Below, in pieces: positions 27,348 to 34,345 of a DNA stretch of 64,000 nucleotides. A program made the translations under genes and the position numbers. This DNA comes from Lachnospiraceae bacterium (GTDB lineage: Bacteria; Bacillota; Clostridia; Lachnospirales; Lachnospiraceae). Location: positions 1 through 64,000 of the forward strand of contig JAJQFS010000090.1 of the NCBI GenBank assembly GCA_021200995.1, written 5' to 3'. The notes under the pieces were generated by a model that made no database searches, was not told the DNA's origin, and saw only the letters and a list, made by a program, of their open reading frames with translations. Within the stretch, counting starts at the first letter, position 1. Each line of letters opens with the position of its first letter.

Positions 27348-27362
27348 AAAATCCGCATTTCA
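27348..27362. repeat. Left copy of a 15-bp direct repeat flanking the HEPN/MNT block
   Basis: AAAATCCGCATTTCA occurs here and at 28844-28858. The flanks are also similar (TATCAC...CATAAA before each copy), so the true repeat is about 50 bp and imperfect. The pair encloses the HEPN, MNT, small frame and DUF3791 genes. Confidence 0.6.
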
Positions 27363-27418
27363 AATTGACCTGTGAATTGACCTATCGGGGCGAAAATGAC
27401 TCTTATTTCGGCTTTTCG

Positions 27419-27820
27419 TTATAAAACCCCTTCTGTTTTCAGATATGCTTCAATCCATTCTTTAAACTGTTCCGCTCTTGAAAGCTGCGCTGCGGCTTCC
27501 TCTTTTGAGACAATGAAGAAATCCAGATAGTCCGCATTTTCTCTTTTTTCATATGCCAGCTTAATTACTTTGGAAGCTTCTTTAGGAAATATACCGGTTT
27601 TCACATAGTGCTGGTTAAAATATGCAATGACGCCGCTATGCTTACCGCTATCAAAGCCATCCAACGCACACACAGAGCGAATGGCATAGAAAATAGAATA
27701 ATACGACCGATTCAGCGTATTTTTATATCTCTTTGCATCATACATAACTCTGGCGTCTTCCAATGCCTCAATGCAACACTCAAACCGATATTTCGCCAGT
27801 TCCTTTACGCTGCGCTCCAT
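27419..27820 (-). CDS. HEPN domain protein (toxin-like partner)
   Basis: A 133-residue all-helical HEPN protein. The helix NRSYYSIFYAIRS corresponds to the family's NRxYYAxFHA motif, but the usual His is Tyr here. The gene overlaps the upstream nucleotidyltransferase by 16 bp, the standard layout of HepT/MntA-type toxin-antitoxin pairs, in which the MNT protein modifies and silences the HEPN RNase. Without the His, RNase activity is uncertain. The ATG at 27820 with GGAGGG is chosen over a longer frame. Confidence 0.85.
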   Translation of the reverse strand: MERSVKELAKYRFECCIEALEDARVMYDAKRYKNTLNRSYYSIFYAIRSVCALDGFDSGKHSGVIAYFNQHYVKTGIFPKEASKVIKLAYEKRENADYLDFFIVSKEEAAAQLSRAEQFKEWIEAYLKTEGVL

Positions 27821-28149
27821 AAAGTGATTCCCTCCTGCTTCACATTCTTGTAAAATGGAAGGACGTTCTCCCATTCTACAAAATTATTATAATTAATTAA
27901 AAGCACTGACAATACCTTATCATAATCCAGCTCAAGATCAACAGCCAGATCTATCATCTGATCATGCATCTCATCCGTGTAATCATGAACAATCACCGCA
28001 ATATCGACGTCCGATTCATCTGTCGCAGTTCCACGAGCCACCGAGCCATACAAAATCACCCGATCCAGAGCCTCGCCAAAAATATTCCTGAGGCCAGGAA
28101 GCAGCCTGTCAAAAATTTCCTGCATATTTGCTGTTGTCTGATTATTCAT
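27805..28149 (-). CDS. MNT-type minimal nucleotidyltransferase (antitoxin-like)
   Basis: A 114-residue nucleotidyltransferase with the complete motif GSVARGTATDESDVDIAV (GSxAxG...DxD). MntA-type antitoxins transfer AMP to the partner HEPN protein. The C-terminal half is helical (LELDYDKVLSVLLINYNNF). It overlaps the HEPN gene, and GAGGTGAGG lies upstream of its ATG. The catalytic aspartates are intact. Confidence 0.88.
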   Translation of the reverse strand: MNNQTTANMQEIFDRLLPGLRNIFGEALDRVILYGSVARGTATDESDVDIAVIVHDYTDEMHDQMIDLAVDLELDYDKVLSVLLINYNNFVEWENVLPFYKNVKQEGITLWSAA

Positions 28150-28170
28150 AATATAGCCTCACCTCTTTTC

Positions 28171-28299
28171 TTACCATCCATTCACAGATTCCATTTCAAC
28201 TATCATACAACCTTCTAACCGTTGTTCATTCCTTTGACGTCTCCGGAGTTTCTGTTTCACCTGACTGTCTGTTATCACACTATCTTTTAACGTCTCCAT
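28171..28299 (-). CDS. Possible 42-residue basic protein
   Basis: A short frame starting METLKDSVITDSQVKQK and continuing through a run of Arg and Gln, in line between the DUF3791 and MNT genes, with AGGAG eight bases before its ATG. No family recognised. The binding site and position make translation plausible; the length makes it uncertain. Confidence 0.35.
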   Translation of the reverse strand: METLKDSVITDSQVKQKLRRRQRNEQRLEGCMIVEMESVNGW

Positions 28300-28347
28300 A
28301 GCGATCACTCCTGGTATGGTAAACCAAATCTCCATCATGCAGCTGTA

Positions 28348-28569
28348 TCATACTGTCACCCCCTGATTATGGAGCAAAGTCTCTACGTCGTCCAGCGCAC
28401 ATTTATAACTGCTCAAATGAAGAGAACCATAGCACTCATCTATAAAACCCAGAATATTATATTTTCTGAAAATCTCCGCACATTCTTTCGGTGAAATGCC
28501 CCACTTTACCTCTGCCATACGAAACACATGGCACTGCATATGTGTAATATTTACCCTGTCTTCAGACAT
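28348..28569 (-). CDS. DUF3791 family protein
   Basis: A 73-residue protein with the DUF3791 pattern (short helical start, then FRKYNILGFIDECYGSLHLSS and DDVETLLHNQGV). The function is unknown. Such genes are often small accessory genes near toxin-like or DUF3990 genes. Here it leads the HEPN/MNT operon, so it may be part of the same module (inference). AAAGGA precedes the ATG. Confidence 0.7.
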   Translation of the reverse strand: MSEDRVNITHMQCHVFRMAEVKWGISPKECAEIFRKYNILGFIDECYGSLHLSSYKCALDDVETLLHNQGVTV

Positions 28570-28843
28570 ATCGTGCTTCCTTTCTTATGCACTTTCCTGC
28601 GATTTTCAAATTATTTATGTTTACCGTCCGCACTGATTATCCTTATTATATAAAGAAAGAACCTGCCATGCAAGCCTCATCTTGCGTTCATCTGTCCCGT
28701 AATAAAGCCATATATATTGGCTGCAGAAGCCTCTGCAGCCATCTTTCCACCATTTCCATCCTTACAGGAATACGGATATACGCCATTTCAACAAATACCA
28801 GCGGATTAACCTATCACACCATAAATCCCCCGTATTTAAAGGA

Positions 28844-28858
28844 AAAATCCGCATTTCA
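28844..28858. repeat. Right copy of the 15-bp direct repeat
   Basis: Identical to 27348-27362 and in the same orientation, 46 bp from the 3' end of tRNA-Gln. Together the two copies bracket the HEPN/MNT/DUF3791 block. Confidence 0.6.
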
Positions 28859-28863
28859 GCGCA

Positions 28864-28895
28864 CAAAAATACCCCGGTGGACATCCACTGGGGTA
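28864..28895 (-). terminator. Terminator of tRNA-Gln
   Basis: A 12-bp near-perfect stem (TACCCCAGTGGA with TCCACCGGGGTA on the minus strand) followed by TTTTTG. Confidence 0.85.
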
Positions 28896-28903
28896 CCTTT
28901 ATC

Positions 28904-28976
28904 CAGCGCTACCAGGATTCGAACCTGGAAAATGACGGAGTCAGAGTCCGTTGCCTTACCGTTTGGCGATAGCGCT
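28904..28976 (-). tRNA. tRNA-Gln (CTG)
   Basis: A 73-nt cloverleaf: acceptor AGCGCTA/TAGCGCT, D-arm GCC/GGC, anticodon stem ACGGA/TCCGT with loop CTCTGAC (anticodon CTG), and T-arm CCAGG-TTCGAAT-CCTGG. CCA is not encoded. Own promoter and terminator. Confidence 0.93.
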
Positions 28977-29004
28977 ATATGCTGTTGTGCGGAACACTTT
29001 TATT

Positions 29005-29032
29005 ATTATACACATTTTTTTTGAATATGCAA
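29005..29032 (-). promoter_or_regulatory. Promoter of tRNA-Gln
   Basis: Minus-strand TTGCAT (29032-29027), a 16-bp spacer and TATAAT (29010-29005) preceded by TGTG (extended -10). Confidence 0.75.
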
Positions 29033-29095
29033 GCACTTTTTGAAATTTCTCAGCACAGTCACGTTACTGCGCGTTACTATTCACAGTAACTTTGG

Positions 29096-29578
29096 TTAAG
29101 TCACGTATTTCTGCTCCAGCTTCCAGTGGTCGTTTGCATCAATACTCAGCATGACGTAGCTGCACCTGCGGGGAATCTGGCGGGGATAGCTGATGCTGCC
29201 GGGATTGATGAAGAGAATGTCATCCTCCTCCTCTAAAAAGGGCCTGTGCGTGTGCCCGAAAAAGACCACGTCCACTTTTTTGCGGATGGCCTCTTCTTTG
29301 AGGTGCTCGATTCCAAGGGATACGAAATAATTGTGGCCGTGCGTCAGCCACACCTTTTTGCCTCCCAGTTCAAAGACCACCTCCCTCGGCAGGTTGCTGA
29401 AATAATCGTTATTGCCCACCACCGCTTCCAGGTGACAGTGAGAAGCCTCCCTGATCAGCTGCTCGCCGTCCTCAATGTCGCCGCAGTGGATCACCATGTC
29501 CAACGGTCCTTCCTTTTCAATTGCCCTGATCAGCGCGGCATGTTTGCCGTGGCTGTCAGAGCAGATCAGAATTTTCAT
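29096..29578 (-). CDS. YfcE/MJ0936-type metallophosphoesterase
   Basis: A 160-residue metal-dependent phosphodiesterase. Metal ligands are visible in CSDSHGK, HCGDIED, VGNNDYF, LTHGHNY and FGHTHRP. The substrate is unknown; the family hydrolyses artificial phosphodiesters and some cyclic nucleotides. Its ATG overlaps the rdgB stop (ATGA), a linkage seen in many Firmicutes. Confidence 0.93.
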   Translation of the reverse strand: MKILICSDSHGKHAALIRAIEKEGPLDMVIHCGDIEDGEQLIREASHCHLEAVVGNNDYFSNLPREVVFELGGKKVWLTHGHNYFVSLGIEHLKEEAIRKKVDVVFFGHTHRPFLEEEDDILFINPGSISYPRQIPRRCSYVMLSIDANDHWKLEQKYVT

Positions 29579-30180
29579 AAAAGCCCCCGAAGTTTCTCTT
29601 TCATATCCGCAAGTGCCCGGCCGCGGTGGCTGATTACGTTTTTCTCTTCCGCGGTCAGCTCCGCAGTGGAACGGCCAAGTTCCGGCACCATGAATATCGG
29701 GTCATAACCGAAGCCGCCCTCGCCGCGCTCCTCATACCCGATTTCCCCCTCAATCGTACCTCTGGACGTCAGTACCGCACCATCCGGCAGTACAGCCGCG
29801 ATGGCGCAGACAAAGCGCGCGCTGCGCTCCGCCCCTGTTTTTCCGGCAAGGCGGTCGATGATCGCCTGATTTTTCATCCGGTAGGAGGTGTCCTCACCCA
29901 TATATCTGGCGCTGTAAATGCCCGGCTCGCCGCCCAGCGCGTCCACCTCCAGCCCGGAGTCATCCGCCATGACGATGGTATGCGCATCGCCCTTCACCGC
30001 CTTCGCCTTTAAAACGGCGTTGGCTTCAAAGCTGTCGCCGTCCTCCACGACATCCGTGTGAAGCCCTGCCTCCCGCAAAGAAAGCACTTCCACATCAACG
30101 TCTGCCAGGATGGCCTTCACTTCCCGGATTTTCCCCGCATTTTCTGTTGCGAAAATAATTCTGTCAATTCTGTCTGTCAA
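29575..30180 (-). CDS. rdgB: XTP/dITP pyrophosphatase (RdgB/HAM1)
   Basis: A 201-residue house-cleaning enzyme that hydrolyses non-canonical purine triphosphates. Family motifs are IFATENAGKIREVKAIL at the start, MADDSGLEVDALGG, YSARYMGE and GFGYDPIF near the end. The start is TTG (30180) with GAGGAG upstream. Coupled to the downstream phosphoesterase gene. Confidence 0.95.
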   Translation of the reverse strand: MTDRIDRIIFATENAGKIREVKAILADVDVEVLSLREAGLHTDVVEDGDSFEANAVLKAKAVKGDAHTIVMADDSGLEVDALGGEPGIYSARYMGEDTSYRMKNQAIIDRLAGKTGAERSARFVCAIAAVLPDGAVLTSRGTIEGEIGYEERGEGGFGYDPIFMVPELGRSTAELTAEEKNVISHRGRALADMKEKLRGLL

Positions 30181-30215
30181 TCGCTGCTCCTCGTGCTACA
30201 CTTCACCCTGGCGCC

Positions 30216-31382
30216 TCAGACACCGCGTTCCTCATTCAGCCCGCGGTTTTTCCTCGGCGGCTTCGGACCCATGTACTGATAATAATAGGTTTTAATCATG
30301 CCGTTGTAAATCTTACGGTTTTTGTCCGCCTTACGCCCCAGGATCTTCTCCACATCCTCCAGAGAAGTAATGAAATAAAGGCTCCAGCTGTCCAGGTTCT
30401 GATACCGATCCCAAAGTTCCCTGTACAGTGCCGGCAGCGTCTCCTTTTCCTCCAGGCGCTCGCCATAGGGAGGATTGGTGATAATAAAGCCGTATTTTTT
30501 ACTGTGGCTTAAGGCGCTGACAGGCCTTGCCTGGAAATGAATGAGCTGGTCCACGCCCGCCGCCTTCGCGTTGGCTCTGGCGATCTCCACCATCTTCGGG
30601 TCGATATCGTAGCCCTGAATATCGCCGCACGCATCCAGAGAAACCTCTTCCCGCGCCTCCTCATAGGCGTCATCCCAGACGCGCTTCTCGATCAGATGCG
30701 GCCAGCCCTGCGCCAGAAAGCTCCTGTGCATGCCCGGCGCCATATGCGCCGCCATCAGCGCCGCCTCAATGGGAATGGTGCCGCTGCCGCAGAAGGGATC
30801 CACCAAAATCCGGTCCTGACGCCAGGGCGTCAGCATGATCAGGCCCGCCGCCAGATTCTCCGCGATCGGCGCTTTGGCCGCGAGCTTCCGGTAACCGTGC
30901 AGGCTCTCTCCGGTGGTGTCAAGCGCCACGCTGACCTCGTCTTTATACAAAAAGACCCTGACCGGAAAATCCGCGCCCGTCTCCTGAAACCAGGAAATGC
31001 CGTGGACGCCTTTCAGCCGCTCCACCATGGCCTTTTTCATAATGGACTGAATATCGGAGGGACTGAAAAGCTGACTCTTCACGCTGGCCGCCTTGGTCAC
31101 CCAGAAACGTCCCTCCGCGGGAATATAGTCCTCCCAGGGCAGGCTCCTCGTCCCCTGAAAAAGCTCCTCAAAGGTTTCCGCGTGAAAACTGCCGACCTTT
31201 AACAGAACCCGCTCCGCCGTGCGCAGCCCGATATTGGCCCTGCACACTGCTTCCGCGTCTCCGGTAAAAGTCACTCTGCCGTCCGAAACTTCCGTCACGT
31301 CGTAGCCTAAGTCTATGATTTCTTTTTTTAATACGGACTCCATACCAAAGTGGCAGGGAGCCATCAATTCCATCGTTTTCAT
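30216..31382 (-). CDS. THUMP-domain class I RNA methyltransferase (RlmL/YpsC-like)
   Basis: A 388-residue methyltransferase: an N-terminal ferredoxin-like and THUMP domain (about residues 1-155), then a Rossmann domain with VDPFCGSGTIPIEAALMA and the N6-adenine/guanine-type NPPYGERL motif. The family methylates 23S rRNA guanines. ATG 31382 is preferred; another ATG three codons on is possible. The binding site is weak for both. Confidence 0.9.
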   Translation of the reverse strand: MKTMELMAPCHFGMESVLKKEIIDLGYDVTEVSDGRVTFTGDAEAVCRANIGLRTAERVLLKVGSFHAETFEELFQGTRSLPWEDYIPAEGRFWVTKAASVKSQLFSPSDIQSIMKKAMVERLKGVHGISWFQETGADFPVRVFLYKDEVSVALDTTGESLHGYRKLAAKAPIAENLAAGLIMLTPWRQDRILVDPFCGSGTIPIEAALMAAHMAPGMHRSFLAQGWPHLIEKRVWDDAYEEAREEVSLDACGDIQGYDIDPKMVEIARANAKAAGVDQLIHFQARPVSALSHSKKYGFIITNPPYGERLEEKETLPALYRELWDRYQNLDSWSLYFITSLEDVEKILGRKADKNRKIYNGMIKTYYYQYMGPKPPRKNRGLNEERGV

Positions 31383-31492
31383 CCCATTTATAATACAAAT
31401 CCGGCGGGAATCTGTCAATATTTTTTCTGTCTGACGTTGCTATTCACGGTCCTCTTCTTCGAGACGCCCTTCAGGTGCACCGCACATGCGAA

Positions 31493-31515
31493 AGGGGCGC
31501 CACACGGGCGCCCCT
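31493..31515 (-). terminator. Hairpin after the small Asn/Gln-rich gene
   Basis: Perfect 9-bp arms AGGGGCGCC/GGCGCCCCT with a short loop. The T-tail is weak (TTTCGC), so termination may be inefficient. Confidence 0.55.
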
Positions 31516-31537
31516 GCCTTTGTATTCTCTTTGCAGA

Positions 31538-31684
31538 TTACTTGCAGTTTTTGCTGCTCTGAGAAGAAGTATTCTTTTCCTGATTTCTCTCGGAAGAGTT
31601 CTTCGAGCTGTTTTTGGAGCTGTTCTCCTGTTTGTTCTGCTGGTTCTGCTGATTCTCGTAGTTGGAATTCTCCTGGTTGGACAT
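31538..31684 (-). CDS. 48-residue Asn/Gln/Ser/Lys-rich protein
   Basis: A very hydrophilic low-complexity peptide starting MSNQENSNYENQQNQQNKQ, followed by SSKN repeats and ending NCK. AGGAGG lies seven bases before the ATG at 31684, the strongest argument that it is translated. It resembles small Asn/Gln-rich peptides of spore formers, but no SASP motif is clear. Stand-alone gene with a hairpin after it. Function unknown. Confidence 0.65.
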   Translation of the reverse strand: MSNQENSNYENQQNQQNKQENSSKNSSKNSSERNQEKNTSSQSSKNCK

Positions 31685-31943
31685 TTGTCTGCCTCCTGTT
31701 TTGAATATTCCCGCGTATATGCGGGGAGCCTGTCCCACAGTCCGTAATGACCTTCCTGAAATCAGCCGGCTTTTGAAAAGCCTGTCTGTTCCGGAGCATT
31801 ACCGACGCGGGGCTTTGCGTTACAGGAGTAGTATGTCCGCGCGGATTTATTTTATACCACAAAATCAAAATAAAATCAAATCTGTCAGCAGATCTCATTA
31901 CGAATGAACTGCACAAACAAATATACCCATCTTATGACAGTTT

Positions 31944-32396
31944 CTAAGCGCCTGAAATAAATCTCTTAATCGCTCTGTACGCGATAATCACCAGCACAAC
32001 CGGTACAATCACCGGAAGCAAAAACCGGAACGCGGTAAATACCAGCCGCAAAACCAGCATCAGAATCAGAATGCCGATGACCAGGACAAGCCAGCCCGGC
32101 AGGTGACGCGTGTGCACTGAAAAATGCGTGTTGCCGCGCGGATGCGGTTCCTCGTCCACAAACTCCGTCCTGTCATCGTTGATAAATTCCGTCTCGTGCT
32201 TCTCGGCCTCTATGATGCTTCTGGCAATCAGCTTCGGCGAACCGATCTGATCGCACACCGCCTCTTCGCTCAGGCCCTTTGCGCGCTGCTCCTCAAAATA
32301 CTGTTCGTAAAAGCGTACATTCTCCCAGATGACTCCATCCGGGACCTGGCCGTTTAACGCGCTTTTCAGTTTGTCAATAAATTCCTGCTTCGTCAT
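31944..32396 (-). CDS. DUF1700/HAAS-type membrane protein
   Basis: A 150-residue protein. The N-terminal half is a helical HAAS-like domain (MTKQEFIDKLKSALNG..., EEAVCDQIGSPKLIARSII), and two hydrophobic segments follow (about residues 101-122 and 126-145). Members often sit with PadR regulators and signal to the membrane, but no PadR gene is adjacent here. Function unknown. Confidence 0.75.
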   Translation of the reverse strand: MTKQEFIDKLKSALNGQVPDGVIWENVRFYEQYFEEQRAKGLSEEAVCDQIGSPKLIARSIIEAEKHETEFINDDRTEFVDEEPHPRGNTHFSVHTRHLPGWLVLVIGILILMLVLRLVFTAFRFLLPVIVPVVLVIIAYRAIKRFISGA

Positions 32397-32511
32397 GAAT
32401 CAGAGTTCTCCGACATGATTTCTTTTCCTTCATAGAGTATATATGAATCCTTTCCTTCGGTCAATCGAACACTCCAAGTCTTTAGAAAGATTTCAGATTT
32501 GACTCTCCAAG

Positions 32512-32714
32512 GTTACTATTCGCAAACGGCTTGAGTGATATAAGCAGACACGTCAAGCGCAGTTTGCTTGTAAGGGGTTGATTATATCACTCAAGTTGAC
32601 TGAGAATCAGTCACTGCCCTCTACATAAGCAATCTTAGCCCTGTAGGGGCGGGAAAGCACGCGCAGCGGGCGAGATTGCGCATGCAGAGGGCAGCGGCTG
32701 CGAATTGTAACGTA
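32512..32714 (-). repeat. Structured intergenic element, copy 2 (203 bp, inverted)
   Basis: The opposite-orientation counterpart of 22034-22371. It has the same order of parts: stem CTGCCCTCTACAT (32614-32626) with 32682-32694, hairpin TGACTGA-GAA-TCAGTCA (32597-32613), third stem (32530-32542 with 32583-32595) enclosing a loop about 83% identical to copy 1, and the GTTACTATTC end (32512). Third-stem arms are unlike those of copy 1 yet remain self-complementary. Located between the DUF1700 gene and tRNA-Arg. Confidence 0.8.
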
Positions 32715-32754
32715 ACGAAGAAAAGTTGCGAAAAAAAAGTTTCAGAATTTCCGG

Positions 32755-32783
32755 TTGACAAAAAAAATGATTTGTACTAATAT
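32755..32783 (+). promoter_or_regulatory. Promoter of tRNA-Arg
   Basis: TTGACA (32755-32760), 17 bp, TAATAT (32778-32783): near-consensus, about 28 bp upstream of the tRNA. Confidence 0.85.
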
Positions 32784-32810
32784 AGATGTGCTGTGAGGGA
32801 ACTCACGCGT

Positions 32811-32884
32811 GTGCGTTTAGCTCAGCTGGATAGAGCGTTTGGCTACGGACCAAAAGGCCGGGGGTTCGAATCCTCTAACGCACG
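32811..32884 (+). tRNA. tRNA-Arg (ACG)
   Basis: A 74-nt cloverleaf: acceptor GTGCGTT/AACGCAC, D-arm AGCTC...GAGC, anticodon stem TTTGG/CCAAA with loop CTACGGA (anticodon ACG), and T-arm with GGTTCGAAT. CCA is not encoded. Confidence 0.94.
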
Positions 32885-32958
32885 TAGAAGGCAGTCGGCT
32901 GTGAAGCCGGCTGTTTTATTTTGTGTAAAAGTTACTTTTCATCCAAAGGAGATATGCA

Positions 32959-33729
32959 ATGAATCCCGAACTGGTGGTGCGCTCAGCGCTCGATATCGGA
33001 GAGGAAATGCTGATCAGCGGCGCAGAGACTGTCCGCGTGGAGGACACAGTCAGCCGCATCTGTAAAAGCTACTATGACTGCAGGGTGGACGTGACCTCCT
33101 ATATGAACGCCATCTTTGTCAGCATGGATATCAGTACCTGTTCCCATGAGGAGGGCAGCCCCGCCATCGTCACACAAACCCGGCGCGTGCTCTCCACCTC
33201 CAACGATTTCACTGTTCTGGAGGACTTGAATACCCTGTCCAGATACATCTGTGCCAACCATCCGGAATATGACTACATCACGCAGCAGATCGCGGAAATC
33301 AAAGCGGAGCGGCCAAATCCGTACAAGCTGCTGCTCGGCTATATCATGTCGGCGGCTTTTTTTGCGCTCATGTTCGGCGGCACCTGGCTCGACGCCGTAT
33401 GCAGCGGCCTCATTTCCATCTACATATTTTATCTGAAAAAATCTGTGGACCGGCGACTGGACAACCAGCTGATCCGCATCTTTCTCCTGGCCTTCGCCTG
33501 CGGTGTGGGTGCCTGCCTTCTGCACATTTCCCCGATTCCGGTGCAGATGGACATGATCATGATCGGCAACGTGATGCTGCTGATTCCGGGACTTGCCCTG
33601 ACCAACTCGCTGCGGGATCTGATGACCGGCGACATCGTGTCGGGAACCCTGCGGTTAGTCAACAGCCTGCTGATTGCGGTCTTCATCGCCTGCGGCTTCG
33701 TGCTGTCCATGATTCTTTTTCAGGTATAG
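32959..33729 (+). CDS. Threonine/serine exporter ThrE, N-terminal-type subunit (YjjP-like)
   Basis: A 256-residue DUF1212 protein. The conserved opening LDIGEEMLISGAETVRVEDTVSRICKSY and DVTSYMNAIFVSM is followed by five or so membrane segments from about residue 120. In many Firmicutes the exporter is split into two proteins, and the second half follows 9 bp downstream. AAAGGAGAT precedes the ATG. Likely exports threonine, serine or a related compound. Confidence 0.88.
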   Translation: MNPELVVRSALDIGEEMLISGAETVRVEDTVSRICKSYYDCRVDVTSYMNAIFVSMDISTCSHEEGSPAIVTQTRRVLSTSNDFTVLEDLNTLSRYICANHPEYDYITQQIAEIKAERPNPYKLLLGYIMSAAFFALMFGGTWLDAVCSGLISIYIFYLKKSVDRRLDNQLIRIFLLAFACGVGACLLHISPIPVQMDMIMIGNVMLLIPGLALTNSLRDLMTGDIVSGTLRLVNSLLIAVFIACGFVLSMILFQV

Positions 33730-33738
33730 GAGGCGGAT

Positions 33739-34221
33739 ATGACTTCTTACACAGCTTATATTGCATCCACAATCATCCAGATCGCGAGCGCCTCGCTCGG
33801 CGCGGTCGGCTTTGCCCTTTTATTTAATTTAAGAAAAAATAAAATCCCCTATGTGATGGTAGGATCCGCCGCCGGGTACTGCATCTATCTGCTGCTGATG
33901 CACTGCACCGCCAGCACCTTACTTTCCAATATGGTGGCTGCCATGTTCTGCACCGCGCTTGCGGAATTTTACGCCAGGTGGCGCAAAGCGCCCTCCACTC
34001 TCTTCATGATGTCCCACATCATGCCTCTGGTACCGGGCGGTTCGCTTTTCTATACCATGCGGAGTATGGTGCAGCAGGACCAGGAGGCCTGCGCCTATTA
34101 CGGCGCCCAGACCGCGTTAGCCGCCACGGGCATCGCCGTTGGGATTCTGGCCGTGACGAGTATCCGGTATATTATTATGTCTTACAAGCGGCCATCCATG
34201 AGCAATCCCTGTCAGAAATAA
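33739..34221 (+). CDS. Threonine/serine exporter ThrE, C-terminal-type subunit (YjjB-like)
   Basis: A 160-residue integral membrane protein (DUF3815/ThrE_2) with about five hydrophobic segments and the family motifs AVGFALLFN and MPLVPGGSLFYTM. It forms the exporter with the preceding gene. AGGAGG lies just upstream of its ATG. The last codons and stop lie within a 20-bp repeat copied 44 bp further on. Confidence 0.88.
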   Translation: MTSYTAYIASTIIQIASASLGAVGFALLFNLRKNKIPYVMVGSAAGYCIYLLLMHCTASTLLSNMVAAMFCTALAEFYARWRKAPSTLFMMSHIMPLVPGGSLFYTMRSMVQQDQEACAYYGAQTALAATGIAVGILAVTSIRYIIMSYKRPSMSNPCQK

Positions 34222-34268
34222 CATGTCATATCGCAAGCCCCATGAATGATCCCTGTCAGAAATAACAT
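34205..34268. repeat. Direct repeat spanning the end of the ThrE gene
   Basis: ATCCCTGTCAGAAATAACAT occurs at 34205-34224 and 34249-34268 (44-bp period), each with a similar CATGA-rich upstream flank. It looks like a short segmental duplication that includes the stop codon. Confidence 0.75.
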
Positions 34269-34290
34269 TCCGGTTCCCAAAGAAACGTAA

Positions 34291-34330
34291 AAGCCCGCAG
34301 AATGAAAGTCAAATTTCATTCCACGGGCTT
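34291..34330 (-). terminator. Terminator of the aminotransferase gene (possibly bidirectional)
   Basis: A 17-bp imperfect stem (AAGCCCGNNGAATGAAA type arms) followed on the minus strand by TTTTACGTTTCTTT. It also ends the convergent thrE operon region. Confidence 0.75.
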
Positions 34331-34345
34331 GTTACTACTCCTGCG

